Positions 47,573 to 59,383 of a stretch of 64,000 bases of DNA are shown here, piece after piece. Each line of letters starts with the position of its first letter. The stretch's first letter is position 1. Origin of the DNA: Torymus aiolomorphi (lineage: Eukaryota; Arthropoda; Insecta; Hymenoptera; Torymidae); assembly GCA_036365515.1 (NCBI GenBank), contig CM070877.1, positions 91,016,522 to 91,080,521 on the forward strand. The letters run 5' to 3'. The translations under genes and the position numbers were made by a program. The notes under the pieces were generated by a model that ran no database searches, had not been told where the DNA came from, and saw nothing but the letters and a program-made list of their open reading frames with translations.

Positions 47573-50500
47573 TCACAATAATTTGTACTTGTACTCTAGT
47601 ATGAAGGAACGCTGACATTTCATAACTTTACACCTCTGCCAATGTCGAGAAAGGAGAAACGATGGTCAACGAGTCTCGTGCACGCGCTACTCGATGCCGA
47701 CCCGCGATAGCAAAATCACACGAGGCCAGCGCCGAGCGCGCCCATGTGTACTTGATATTAACAGCTATCAACAACAGTCATGATAGCGGCGGCAACACCA
47801 CTGTCGTACTGTAAGGTATATTTAAATTATTATAAATATTTATTAATTTTCTTATTTAGTAAATATTGCATACTTATAGGTACGGTCTTTAGGCTGTAAT
47901 TATAGGCACATCTCCTTTGAGATCCACAATTTAGTTGCTCGTTGATAGATTTAAGACTTGGGTGGCCTTAGCGTAGGAAATATATTTGGACTCAATGAAC
48001 TAAATAATGTTGTAGATAACTTATACGAGAGGACCAACATCAACCTTGATTGTGTGTAAATTGTAGCTAAAGATACTAAGTACCTATAAGCATACAGAAT
48101 TTTCTAATTACATAGAATATTTTGTACACTCATCGGTAGTACCTTTTGTTACAACTTTTATTACTCGATAAGTCACTTATGGGCTTGGCTGACTTTATCG
48201 CAGGAGATATTGGGACCGTCTAGACAAAATGACTTGATTCATATTTGACTATAATAGTTATGGCTTGGACGCAATGCTTTTATCAAATAAAATTTATATA
48301 TAACATGATATTTTTACCTAATTATATATTTTCTTTTAATTGAAAGCAATGTTTTCAAAAACATACTTAACCATTACGGTCACAAAGAATCATATCAAAT
48401 ATGATGCCATTTGGTCCACCGAGTTCAAATATGTCCAGCGGTAAAGACACCTAGCCTATATAAATGTGGATTTTTTATCAAATATGATGCCATTTGGTCC
48501 ATCGAGTTCAAATATGTCCAGCGGTAAAGTTACCTAGCCTGTATAAATGTGGATTTTTTATTTAAATATATTTTTGTATTTTGTTATTTAGTAAATATTG
48601 AATACTTATAAGTACAGTCTTTAGGCTGTAATTAATAATTATAGGTACATCACCTTTGAGATCCACGATCTAGTTGCTCGTTGATAGATTCAAGACTTTG
48701 GTGGCCTTAGCGCAGGAAATATATTTGGACCCTGTGATCTAATAATAATATTGTAGAAAACTTATACGAGAGGACCAAATTCAACCTTGATTGTGCGTAA
48801 ATTGTAGCTAAAAATACTAAGTACCTATAAGCTTACAAAATTTTCTAATTACATAGAATATTTTGTATACTCATAATAAGTATATTTAGTTACTACTTTT
48901 ATTACTCGATAAGTCACTTATGGGCTGAGCTGGCTTTATCACAGGAAATATTGGGACCGTATGGACAAAATAACTTGATTCATATTTGACTATAACAGTT
49001 ATGGCTTGTACGTATTGCTTTTTTCAAATAAAATTTATATTTAACATGACATTTTTACCAAATTATACATTTTTTTAATTTAAAGCAATGTTTTCAAAAA
49101 CATACTTAACCATTACGGTCACAAAGAATCATATCAAATATGATGCCATTTGGTCCATCGAGTTCACATATGTCTAGGGGTGAAGTCACCCAGCTTATAT
49201 AAATGTGGACTTTTTATAATAGTTTATGGTATTAATTTATTTATATTATGAGCAGTTCTATTTATGAATTAATAATGTGAAAGAGTTAAAATTTTATGAT
49301 TAATCATATTAAGGAGGATTGACATGTGCATAGGTTGGGCTGTAATTTTTTTAATGTTATATTTATGCTTTGAAGTATTTTATATATAACACTATAGAAG
49401 TTATTGTTAACAAATTTACAATGAAAGAAGAAACCCATGCATTATTGCTAAATGCCACATGATCATTAAAATGTTGCTCACAGCTTGTTTGCTAAATGCA
49501 GTAGTAAATTTAAAACGATTATATTATATTTATAACATAACCTTTAATAAACTGTAAGCTATACTGTAAGCAATACTGTATGAGAGAGGACAGTAGCAAA
49601 AATACATAAAAGTGTAAGGGCTTACCTAGATATAAACCTGGGGAACATAACTTCAGGGATGACATCACGAGCACGGACAGCAGCAAGTCTTTCTTAACGT
49701 TGAAGTCACAATGACCACTCTCTTACGTTCGAACTCTCGCGTTCGATGACTGCTACACAGATGCACTTCCGAAGGCGCCCCTCTCTTCCTCCCTCTCTAG
49801 TGACTACTTATACGTGTGCGTGGCTGAGATCGAACAAGGAACAACGTTATTGCATAACCGGCGCTTTCGCGCTTCATGTATTACGAGTTACGACTAACGA
49901 CGACGAAAGTTCAAACATAAGTTAGTGGTCATTGTGGCTTCTAGGTTAAGCAACATCTGCTACTGTCCGTGCTCATGCTGTCATCGTTGAGGTTCTGTTC
50001 CCAAGGTTTATATCTGGGTAAGCCCTTACACTTTTATGAATTTTTGCTTCTGTCCTGTCTCATACAGTATTGCTAAATTTTATTTAATCATTAAAATATA
50101 GCTTACAGTTTGTAAAACTTATGTTATAGATATAATATAATTATTCTAAATTTACTGCTGCATTTAGCAAACAAGCTGTAAGCTATATTTTATAGATCAA
50201 GTAGCATTTAGCAATAATGCATGGATTACTTCTTTCATTGTAAATTTAACAATAACTTGTATAGCGTTATATATAAAATACTTACAAAGCATAAATATAA
50301 CAATAAGAAAATTACAGCCCAAGCTACGCACATGTCAATACTCCTTAATATGAGTTATCATATTTTTAACTCTTTCACGTTATTAATTTATAAATAGAAC
50401 TGGTCATAATATAAATAATTTAATACCATAATTTATTATAAAAAATCCAGATTTATATAGTCTGGATGACTTTACAGCTGGACATATTTGAACTCGATGG

Positions 50501-52088
50501 ACCAAATGGCATCATATTTGATATGATTCTTTGTGACCGTAATGCCTAAGTATGTTTTTGAAAACATTGCTTTAAAGGAAAAGAATATGTATGATTTGGT
50601 AAAAATATCATGTTAAATATAAATTTTATTTGAAAAAGTAATACGTACATGCCATAACTATTACAGTCAAATATAAATCAAGTCACTTTGTCCATACGGT
50701 CCCAATATTTCCTGTGATAAAGCCAGCTCAGCCCATAAGTGACTTATCGAGTAATAAAAGTAGTAACTAAATATACTTATTATGAGTATACAAAATATTC
50801 TATGTAATTAGAAAATTTTGTAAGCTTATAAGTACTTAGTATTTTTAGCTACAATTTACGCACAATCAAGGTTGAATTTGGTCCTCTCGTATAAGTTTTC
50901 TACAACATAATTATTAGTTCATTGGGTCCAAATATATTTCCTGCGCTAAGGCCACCCAAGTCTTGAATCTATCAATGAGCAACTAAATTGTGGATCTCAA
51001 AGGAGATGTACCTATAATTATTAATTACAGCCTAAAGACTGTACTTATCAGTATGCAATATTTACTAAATAACAAAATTCAAAAATATATTTAAATAAAA
51101 AATCCACATTTACATGGGCTAGCTGACTTTACCGCTGGATATATTTGAACTCGATGGACCAAATGGCATCATATTTGATATGATTCTTTCTGACCGTAAT
51201 GGTTAAGTATGTTTTTGAAAACATTGCTTTAAATTAAAAGAGAATATATGATTACGTGAAAATATCATGTTAAATATAAATTTTATTTGTTAAAAGCATT
51301 AGGTCCAAGCCACAACTGTTATAGTCAAATATGAATCAAGTCATTTTGTCCATACGGTACAATATTTCCTGCTATAAAGTCAGCCAAGCCCGTAAGTGAC
51401 TTATCGAGTAATAAAAGTTGTAACAAAAGGTACTACCGATGAGTATACAATATATTTTATGTAATTAGAAAATTTTGTATGCTTATAGGTACTTAGCATC
51501 TTTAGCTACAATTTACACACAATCAAGGTTGATTTTGGTCCTCTCGTATACGTTATCTTCCACATTATATAGTTCATTGGGTCCAAATATATTTCCTACG
51601 CTAAGGCCACCCAAGTCTTTATCTATCAACGAGCAACTAAATTGTGGATCTCAAAGGAGATGTGCCTATAATTACAGCCTAATGACTGTACCTATAAGTA
51701 TACAATATTTACTAAATAAGAAAATTAATAAATATTTAATTATTTATTTACAACAGTGAGTGGTGAAGAAAAAACTTCAATTATAATGAATAATAATGAA
51801 TGTACAAACAATTTATTTAAAAATCTGGATTTCCAGTTATTCATAGGTGGATTTTAGCTAAATTTCCAGTTGTTAGCAGGTGGATTTACAGCTAGAAATT
51901 TTAGCTAAATTTCCAGTTGTTAATAGGTCGTAATCGTTTACTTGGATTTACAGCTAAAAATTTAACTAAATTTTCAGATAAAAAATATAACTAAATATCC
52001 AACGAAATACAGCTGTATTTCAGGTCGATATAGCTATATTTTTAGCTGTTTTTTTAGCTATTTTTTTTAACTGATTTTTTTAACAGGG
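47573..52088. repeat. Foldback unit 2 (partly deleted)
   Basis: Contains a fragment of X (47573-47814), a full Y region (47815-49560), the centre (49560-50090), Y' (50090-51740), a short X' fragment (51755-51828) and the terminal 260 bp of X' (51829-52088) ending AACAGGG. Most of both X regions has been lost. There are no insertions of other elements, so this copy shows the ground structure of Y and centre. Confidence 0.7.
47661..47819 (+). CDS. Small repeated ORF, copy 3 (function unknown)
   Basis: A frame of about 52 codons, MVNESRARATRCRPAIAKSH then ..SHDSGGNTTVVL and stop. It follows the other two copies for about 45 codons, then runs into the X-Y deletion junction, which gives a new tail. 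It is the most truncated copy. Confidence 0.3.
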
Positions 52089-52820
52089 TACGGAGATCAA
52101 TGTGGAACACCTACTCTTTACCTGGAGTTCAGGAGTTATTTTTGTAAAAATAATACTTTGTGAAATTTCTTTAAAACGTTGGTATACATTAAGATTACAA
52201 AAATAATTTTTTAATAACATAATAATATATTTTTAATACATATACTGTTTGTTGCATACTTTCTTTACAAATGGTTCGTTAATGAACACATGCATCTATA
52301 ACACAAATTTTCTTATTTGACCATTTCTTGTATCAATAAATCACAAATATTTTCTGAAAATTCTTTTTTTTTCGTCTTTAATATCTTTTGTAACTATCAT
52401 TGACGAATAAAATAAATCGTTTGTATTTAATATTTCTATCTGATATGTTTAGTAGAAGTTTAAGCGTTTAATTTTTATTTGAATGGACGTGAAATATACA
52501 AACAAATTAATAATAACATAAGTGAAATCCATATTATGATTCCAGTGAAAGATCATAATCTGCGTATCTACTCATAAAATCTTTAAGATTTAATAAAAAT
52601 TAATTTTTCCGTTTAAAAAAACACTTTAAAATAAGTGACTGTAAATTATATAATATTAATATGAAATAATTATATTTAGATAAACAACTTAAGAAATGAC
52701 TATTAACCCGATCAACGTTATAAATTTACTTTTACTGCCCTTTCAAGTAATGAATATAAAAGAAAGTCCTACTACAACAGAAGAAATTGCATTGAAGGAT
52801 AGTATAGAAAAATTTTCTTT
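52089..52820. other. Flank of the 31 kb block; otherwise empty
   Basis: The first 50 bp are a partial inverted copy of the 110-bp tandem unit of 20640-21213 (ACACCTACTCTTTACCTGGA). The remainder is AT-rich with no gene or repeat that I recognise. Confidence 0.55.
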
Positions 52821-52824
52821 TTAA

Positions 52825-53001
52825 TGGAGTGTGCGAAACTCGCCTTCTCGTGCTTGTTTTGCGTGCGCGAAGTAGCTGTTTCACACACGGCGTTCGCGAA
52901 TGTCGCGCATGCGCAAATCAATTTACTTTCGCACACGCCGTGCGAGAAACAGCTACTTCGCGCACGCAAAACAAACAACAAGGCTAGTTTCACACACTCC
53001 G
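52825..53001. mobile_element. Palindromic MITE, 177 bp, TTAA target duplication
   Basis: TTAA at 52821-52824 and 53002-53005 flanks inverted ends TGGAGTGTGCGAAACT / CGGAGTGTGTGAAACT. The arms (about 70 bp) contain TTTTGCGTGCGCGAAGTAGC. It is a third TTAA-type element in the window, with ends unlike the other two. Confidence 0.8.
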
Positions 53002-53016
53002 TTAAAAAAAATAGAG

Positions 53017-53133
53017 TTCGATACACGTGATCGAAAAGGGTCATCATTGCACGGGTGTTTTGTCACCTCGCTTCGCTCGGGCGACAAACTACACCCGTGC
53101 GAGAATGACCCACTTCGCACACTTGTATCGAAA
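53017..53133. repeat. Hairpin with CCTCGCTTCGCTCGG apex
   Basis: Inverted arms pair CGATACA(C/A)GTG..GGGTCAT..GCACGGGTGT with complements around the apex. It resembles the hairpin near 9063-9163. It lies just upstream of the Tigger-type gene and might be part of its 5' region. Confidence 0.7.
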
Positions 53134-53150
53134 ATAACTATACTGGATTG

Positions 53151-54671
53151 TATGAATGACTTTAACGAACCAGAATTCATTCAGCAAGAAACATTGGATT
53201 TTCAAGAGCCATTCAAAGATGTTGAGGTGCAAATTGTTGATGATAGAATATGGACAGCAGACGTTGATGAAAGTTCACAAACATGTACTATGGATGAAGA
53301 AGATCTAACATGGGATTATAAATCTAAAGCTGTGGAGTACTGGAGAAGTGGTGTTACAAAAAATCTCGCTCTGGAAACTGAACAACATAAATTTCGAAAA
53401 GTTAAGTCAATGACATAATTGAAACGATGGGCGTATACCTTAAATAAATGAGGCACCCACAAAGAAAAAATTGGAAGAATTGCTAAATTTGTGTTAGATA
53501 ATTTTCGTTCTGCAATCGACGCTGGGCATATAGTTCACGACGTAGCCTTACGAAAATGGGCTTTGCAAGCTCAAAAAATTATTGGAAACGAAGATATAAG
53601 GTTTAAAGCGTCAGATCATTAGTTAAAAAATTTTAAAAAAGCCCATAGAATAGTCAGCAGAAAAATTAATAAATTCATAACGAAAAAAACCTTAGAGGGA
53701 TCAGAACACTTACAAAAGGCAGCTAATGCTTTTGTTTCTGAAGTAAAAGAAATAATTAATATTAAAGGTATAGAATCTATTTTGAATCCGAACCAAAGTG
53801 GGTTTCAAATTGAAATGTATTCAGGTAGAACAGTATCTGTTGAAGGAGAAAGACAAATCGAATGCCTTGTAGAATCTGTTAGTTCTACAACGCATAGTTA
53901 CACTATTCAGCCCTTAATATCGCGTGATGGTAAGCTACTTTCTCCCTTGTTTATTGTATTAAAGGAAACTAAAGGACAATTTGGACCAAGAGTAGAAAGT
54001 ACGCTATTTAAACCTTCAAATTTTTATGTAATGGCTTCTAAATATAGCAAATTAATTTCAGGTATATGAAATTTACTATTATTATAACTTTTTACTTTTA
54101 TTATACAAACATAAAAATGTATGTAATTATTACAGAGTATTTTAAAACGTGGTTAAAAGATGTGTATTTTCCCAAAGTTGATCATTCAAGTGTTTTCTTA
54201 ATTGACACTTGGAGTGGACATTGTCCTGATGCAGTGAAGGAAGCAACACCTCCAAATAAAAATGTCGATGTTAAAATAATTCCAAAAGGAACAACTAGTA
54301 AAATTTAGCCATTAGACGTGTTTGGTTTTAGGATTTGGAATAATTACGTAAGACACTTTTCCGACAGTGTAATATTGATGAATGAAGATTTAGAACTGCA
54401 TTTAGGAAATAACATAATAAAACTTCAATCATTGGTTCATAATCAGTTATCATCCCCTCGATATGTGAACCTATTCAAATATTCGTGGCATAAAAGTGGC
54501 TTCGTTGATGCAAAGCCTAGTAAATTTGATAATACAGTAAAATTTGGCTTTGGAAATAACTGTAATGCTCGTTGCGAAGTTGCAGAATGTTCTAATCCAG
54601 CAATCTTAAGATGCTCTTGGTTGAAGCACTTTTTTGATGATTATCACTATTGTCATGATTATGAAGAATAG
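53151..54671 (+). pseudogene. pogo/Tigger-type transposase with a probable intron
   Basis: The likely start is MNDFNEPEFIQQETLDFQEP. A CENP-B-like DNA-binding region follows with ALRKWALQAQKIIG and KNFKKAHRIVSRKINKF, broken by three stops between 53416 and 53621. The DDE_1 core begins at ILNPNQSGFQIEMYSGRT, where Asn stands at the first catalytic Asp. It continues with VFLIDTWSGHC (second Asp) and KGTTSKI*PLDVFGFRIW (third Asp, after a stop). The end has CSWLKHFFDDYHYCHDY, a Cys/His tail. A phase-1 GT-AG intron of 74 nt (54062-54135) splits ISE-YFKTWL. Dead copy. Confidence 0.85.
54062..54135 (+). other. Probable spliceosomal intron in the Tigger-type gene
   Basis: GTATATGAAA begins it and TTATTACAG ends it. 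Removal restores the frame from KYSKLIS through Glu to YFKTWLKDVYFP. The sequence is strongly AT-rich compared with its exons. Confidence 0.75.
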
Positions 54672-55783
54672 TATTAACAATAAATACCAAAAAATAGTCA
54701 ACAATATTTAATTTTATTAATAACTATTGTTCTTAGTTTATATTTAAATAAGTATAAAACACAATCTGTTTATTTTATTAATATTTTAGAAATTTAATCT
54801 GTAAAAGATTTTTTTTATTCAAAATACATAAATAGGATCTTGCACTATCATTACAGATATGAGAATTTTTGTTCTCGTTTAACTTTTTTTTTCAGCTGTA
54901 AAAAACTAGAGTGAATAAAAAATGTCGTTATACTGGTAAATACAGGGATACTACTTTTCAAATTGAATCAATTAGATCAATTGTATCCGGAGCATTAGTA
55001 CATTTCCATATTTATTCACTTTTAATTTTCTTTCAAGATCCAAATTTTGAATTTTGAATATGGGTAACTAATGAAGTATATAAGCGGTCAATATTTCTAT
55101 TTGTATATTTAATTTGCCAAAAAAATAAGTTATAGAATTAAGTAATCACAGTTGCACGAAAAAACTATTCTTTAGTTGATCGAAAATCAAATATTGTAAT
55201 AAGGGGTTGTTTACCCCCTGAAGGGGGTAAATTTTTTTTAAGCGAGTTAATTTATTAAATTATGATTAGTTTTGCGTCCCTAGTATAAATAAGAAAAAAT
55301 TTATTTATATATACATATTTAATATTGAAATAGCATAATATCCGTTTTAGGGGTAGTTTACCCCTTGTAAAAATCATTTTTCGTAAAACACCGGGACACG
55401 TCAACTTAATTTTTTTAATTTGCTTATAATTCAGTTATTTTTTTTAGGATTCAATCAATTTTGTAATTTTTTGAGCGAAAACATTATCGAAATTTTAGGG
55501 TTTTCTTTTATAAAAAATAAGAGATGCTACCCTTCTAGGTAGAAATATTGCACAAATCTTTGTTTTCAATTGCGAATCATATCCACTTGGTTTCATGAAA
55601 AAATTCCAATTCGTTCCGGAGATATAAAAAAAAACTATTTTTGGGGGTGAACTTTAAGGGTGGTTTTCACCCCTTAAATGAGCGTATGGGCACGTAAAAA
55701 AACACGTGTCAAATATTTTTGGATTTACTACAACGTATCAAAATTTGAAGAAAATCGGTGAGGTACACCTGGGGCTCTTTCCT
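54672..55783. other. AT-rich noncoding interspersed sequence
   Basis: No gene. Repeated themes such as GGGGTA(A/G)(A/T)TTTACCCC and a stretch ending AATCGGTGAGGTACACCTGG have the character of an interspersed insect repeat, but I cannot define its ends. Confidence 0.4.
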
Positions 55784-55926
55784 TGTTAGAATGTTTCTTA
55801 TCCACTCGCTATTCAACTGGGATGTAAGTCAGACGTGCCGACTGGCGTTTTGCCACCTCAATAAAGTCTCTGTATTTATCTCTCTCTATTAAATAATTGT
55901 TTCTTAATTTACCACAAACCTCAACA
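55784..55926 (+). repeat. 5' LTR of a second copia element
   Basis: Runs from TGTTAGAATGTTTC to CCTCAACA (143 bp), followed at once by TGGTAGCTGCAGCG, which resembles a primer-binding site. An AATAAA signal lies at 55860. The 3' LTR is outside the window, so the limits rest on TG..CA ends and position. Confidence 0.6.
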
Positions 55927-56569
55927 TGGTAGCTGCAGCGTGGTTAGTAAGTTCTGAAAATATTCCTTATCTTCTATATGTACTCTCGAGTCATATAGAG
56001 ATAATGGGGAGGGACTAAGCACTAAGTGAGGTTAGAAAAGCTACGTGAGAATTAACGGTAGTTAATTAAAGTGAAAATGAAACGCACGTATTAAAATTCA
56101 ACGATGGAATAAAAGTGAATTAAAGAAAAATTAAAAGTTATTTAGCAAAACGGAGAAATAAAGAAAAAACGTGGTCAGAAAGACTCAAAGTTAAAGTGAA
56201 AGATAATCAGTTTAGAAAACTGGAAAGTAAAAAATATATGCATGAACAGAAAATAATAATTGTTAGCTACCGAAGTGAAAAAGATTTTTCAAAAATTATT
56301 ATAAAAAAGTGCGATAAAAGTGGATTAAAGTCGGCACGCGAAATACGTGATAGAGTGCGAGTATAAAGTATGTGGCAAATTTATAGTTTATACACGCGAC
56401 CATATGAGAGACGAGAAAAAGCCAGTGAAAGAACACGAAAGAGAAATAATGAATTGCTTTCAATACTCAAATAAGAAATTCGATTAGAGAAGTTTTTGTA
56501 GAAACACTTAAGAAAATCATTATTTTGAATACTGAAGTGTATAAAAATATGAGTGTCAAAGAAATAAAA

Positions 56570-57714
56570 ATGGCTAAGTAAGCTAAAATAGAAGATATCG
56601 TGATGCCCATTTTTGATGGAGGAAAGTACTCAAGCTGGAGAATTAGATTGATCACACTGCTAGAATACAAGGAGTGCAACGGTCCAGCAATCAGGACAAT
56701 GACTGATGCAGAAAGGGACAAAGAAGCAGAGTGGAAGAAAATGAATCTAAAAGCGAGGACCATAATAATGAGTACAATTTCCGATAAACAATTAGAGTAT
56801 GTTCGTGAATGCACAACTGCTCCCGATATGATAAAAAGATTTGACAAGATTTATACAACCAAATCTACAGCATTACAAATAATATGAAGAGGAAATATGG
56901 AAGATATAAAATTTACAAACTACAACACAGTGGAAGAAATTTTGTTGAGTTTGAAAAAACTATTAACGATTTTAAAACAGCTGGTGGAAAGCTGGACAAA
57001 TCCGAGAAGATGATGTATCTGATTAGAGCACTGCCACCAAGCTGTAGTTACATAGGAGATTTCATAGATGTTATCCCAGAAGATCAAATAACCGTAGACT
57101 ACGTAAAGTCGAAAATAAAAGAAAAAATTATGACTAATACTGAGTCAGAAAATAAAAGTAACATGAGTACCTTCGTATCACAAACGAAAGGTAAATGTTA
57201 CAATTGTGGAAAAACTGGCTACTACAAAAGGGAAATCCGGCAACCACAACAGATTAACAGAGGGCGAGGTGTCCAACACAATCAAGGTCAGAGAGGACAG
57301 CAAAGAGGGTATAAGAAAGGTAGACCTTACAAAGGCCGAGGTCGAGGATGAGGATCAAGTCAACCGAGAGGCGAATCTTCATGCGAGCAACAAAACGACT
57401 ACTCATCAAATACGTGGACAACGGAAGTGTGTAATCCGGAGGTAAATCAGGTAAAAAGGTACGGTGAAAATGAAGAACGCGATAATTGTAATGAGATTAA
57501 TTGGCTCTTAGACAGTGGTTGTACTGACCACATTGTCAACAACGAGAATTATTTCTGTACACGCATAGAATTAAGAAATCCTATTCATGATAAATTGCCC
57601 GACGGCAAAATTTTGAAAGCAACAAAATTCGGTACAGTTAAAACCGTATTTAAAAATTATTATAATAAAGTGTAAGATGAGTTGAAAAATGTTTATTTTG
57701 TAGAAGGTATAAAA
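56570..57714 (+). pseudogene. Second copia: Gag and protease
   Basis: Starts MAK then a TAA, AKIEDIVMPIFDGGKYSSWR; the UBN2-type Gag continues to ALQII, and after a frameshift near 56900-56940 with FVEFEKTINDFKTAGGKLD and MYLIRALPPSCSY. The zinc knuckle CYNCGKTGYYKREI has lost its His and last Cys. After another break the protease appears as INWLLDSGCTDHIVNNENYF, with DGKILKATKFGTVKT. It ends with LKNVYFVEGI at 57714, where the HEL insertion begins. The same frame theme continues at 62918. Confidence 0.9.
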
Positions 57715-57992
57715 AACCTATGAATTCATTGGCACGTAGCTTCCTCAAACTTAATTTACTGATTACTTTAATTTATTTTTAATTCCAATATTTAAAATTT
57801 AATACTTTATTTTGTACGGTGAGACTATGTTAAATGGTTTGTGACTTTCTATTTTGACTCTTTCTATTTTTTATCATTAAAAAGCAATTATTATTACACA
57901 ATTTTATATTTTACAAAAAAAAAATTCATTGCCCACAAAAAAAAACAAAAAAATGATCATCACGAACAGATATTCGAGATTAAAAATTTTTT

Positions 57993-58125
57993 GCTTCCTC
58001 CTAGAGGAAGCTTTGTGATAGTAATTTTTTGAGTTGTTGTAAAAACATGTTATAAGTGTTATTGGAGGTGTTAGGATCCTAACTACATGATTTTTGAGAA
58101 ATGTCTGTATGGATGTCTGTATGAA

Positions 58126-58217
<92 letters not shown>

Positions 58218-59000
58218 GCTGGATCTCAGCTTCTACTCGATCGATTTTAATCAGATAGGTCTCATTTTTTTTGTTTTTTTGTGTGATGGCGGGTCAAAAA
58301 TCGGTTTTCGATTGGGCTGATTCGTTTTTGTTTTATTTCGAATTTTCGATTTTCTCAAAATTTATTTTTGATTTTTTTTAATGATCGGATTTAAATTTTT
58401 GAATCGGATGGGTAGCATTCGAAATAGCGTAAAAAAACCTATAATTAAAAAAAAAAATTCTCTAGCTATCACGGTTCTCTTGCTATTGATAAAAATGTGT
58501 TTTTTTTAAAGCCTGTAACTCACAAACTAAACTGTCCATTTTTTGAGAAAAATCACGATAATGCACAATATAAATAGCTATAATCTGTAAAAATTTGAAT
58601 CCATTTCTTTGGTTATTTTTTGAGAAAAAAATTGAAAAATGAAAAAAACGCTTTCTCTATGCCCGACGTTTACGAAAGTAAAATTGACTTAATCGTTTCA
58701 AAATTCCTTGTAGAGGTAGATTTTGTATAGTTCTCGGACGAGTTCTTTGGGCAAAATATTTGGTCTAAAACTTTCAGAGATATTTGAGGTTAAATTTTTG
58801 TTAACCTTTTTTTCAAATCGTAATTTCTCGAGAACGGCTCTATGTATCTGGATCGGTTGGGTAGCATTCAAAAGATAATTAAAATACCTATATTTTTAAA
58901 AAAATTTTATTCCTAGCTTGTAGCGGTTCGTTTATTATTAACAAAAACAAAAACCTGCTTTTTTTTAAAAAAGGTTATAACTTCCTAATCCTATCACTTA
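57993..59000 (-). repeat. Inverted B-type HEL arm with (GT)n
   Basis: Starts with the hairpin (57993-58011) and matches 61925-62917 in inverse, including the GT microsatellite at 58131-58214 and CGGGTCAAAAATCGGTTTTC. It abuts the A-type piece 57715-57990 directly. Confidence 0.85.
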
Positions 59001-59383
59001 TCTTAAAAAATAATGGATTAGTTATGATATCAATTTATTCGTGATTTGATTGGTGGGAGTAATGGGTTGCTAGGTTAAAAAAAAGTGGTGCCGTTTTGAT
59101 AAAATTACAGCGTGCTAAGCGCGCTTAGAGATTACTACAGTGATGTGATGTGATGATGTGTTGTGTGTATATATTATTTTTAACCTGGGATATTTTTGCC
59201 CGTTGATATTCTTCATTTGGGTGTACATAGTTTGTAAAAATGAATATATCTCTTGTAAGAAACATATATATTAAATTTAAATTATGTTCATTGTTAAAGT
59301 ATAATTTACAGAAATGTAATAATTTTGTTAAAAAAAATTTCTATTTTAGCATAAGAGTTAATTTGAAAATATTAGAAAAAGTG

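Larger units (their letters stand above)
21214..52088. mobile_element. 31 kb composite block with inverted ends: two adjacent foldback units
   Basis: The left end CCCTGTTAAAAAAAATAAGC and the right end TTTTTTTAACAGGG are inverse copies, and about 250 bp of adjoining sequence matches inverted. Inside are two palindromes: unit 1 (21214-47565) and unit 2 (47573-52088). Each has a Y region, a conserved centre and a Y' region. Unit 1 was expanded by an R2-like element, a MITE, BEL, copia plus mariner, and a foldback. Removing them leaves about 6.6 kb. Each intact target duplication reconnects sequence that matches the opposite arm, which supports the reconstruction. No transposase is recognisable, so the class is unknown. 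Confidence 0.65.

Noticed and set aside
21214..52088. Integrated bracovirus-type proviral segment or Maverick/Polinton
   Set aside because: No virulence-type genes with introns, no DNA polymerase, capsid or retroviral-type integrase of such elements; all coding remnants belong to standard transposons inserted later.
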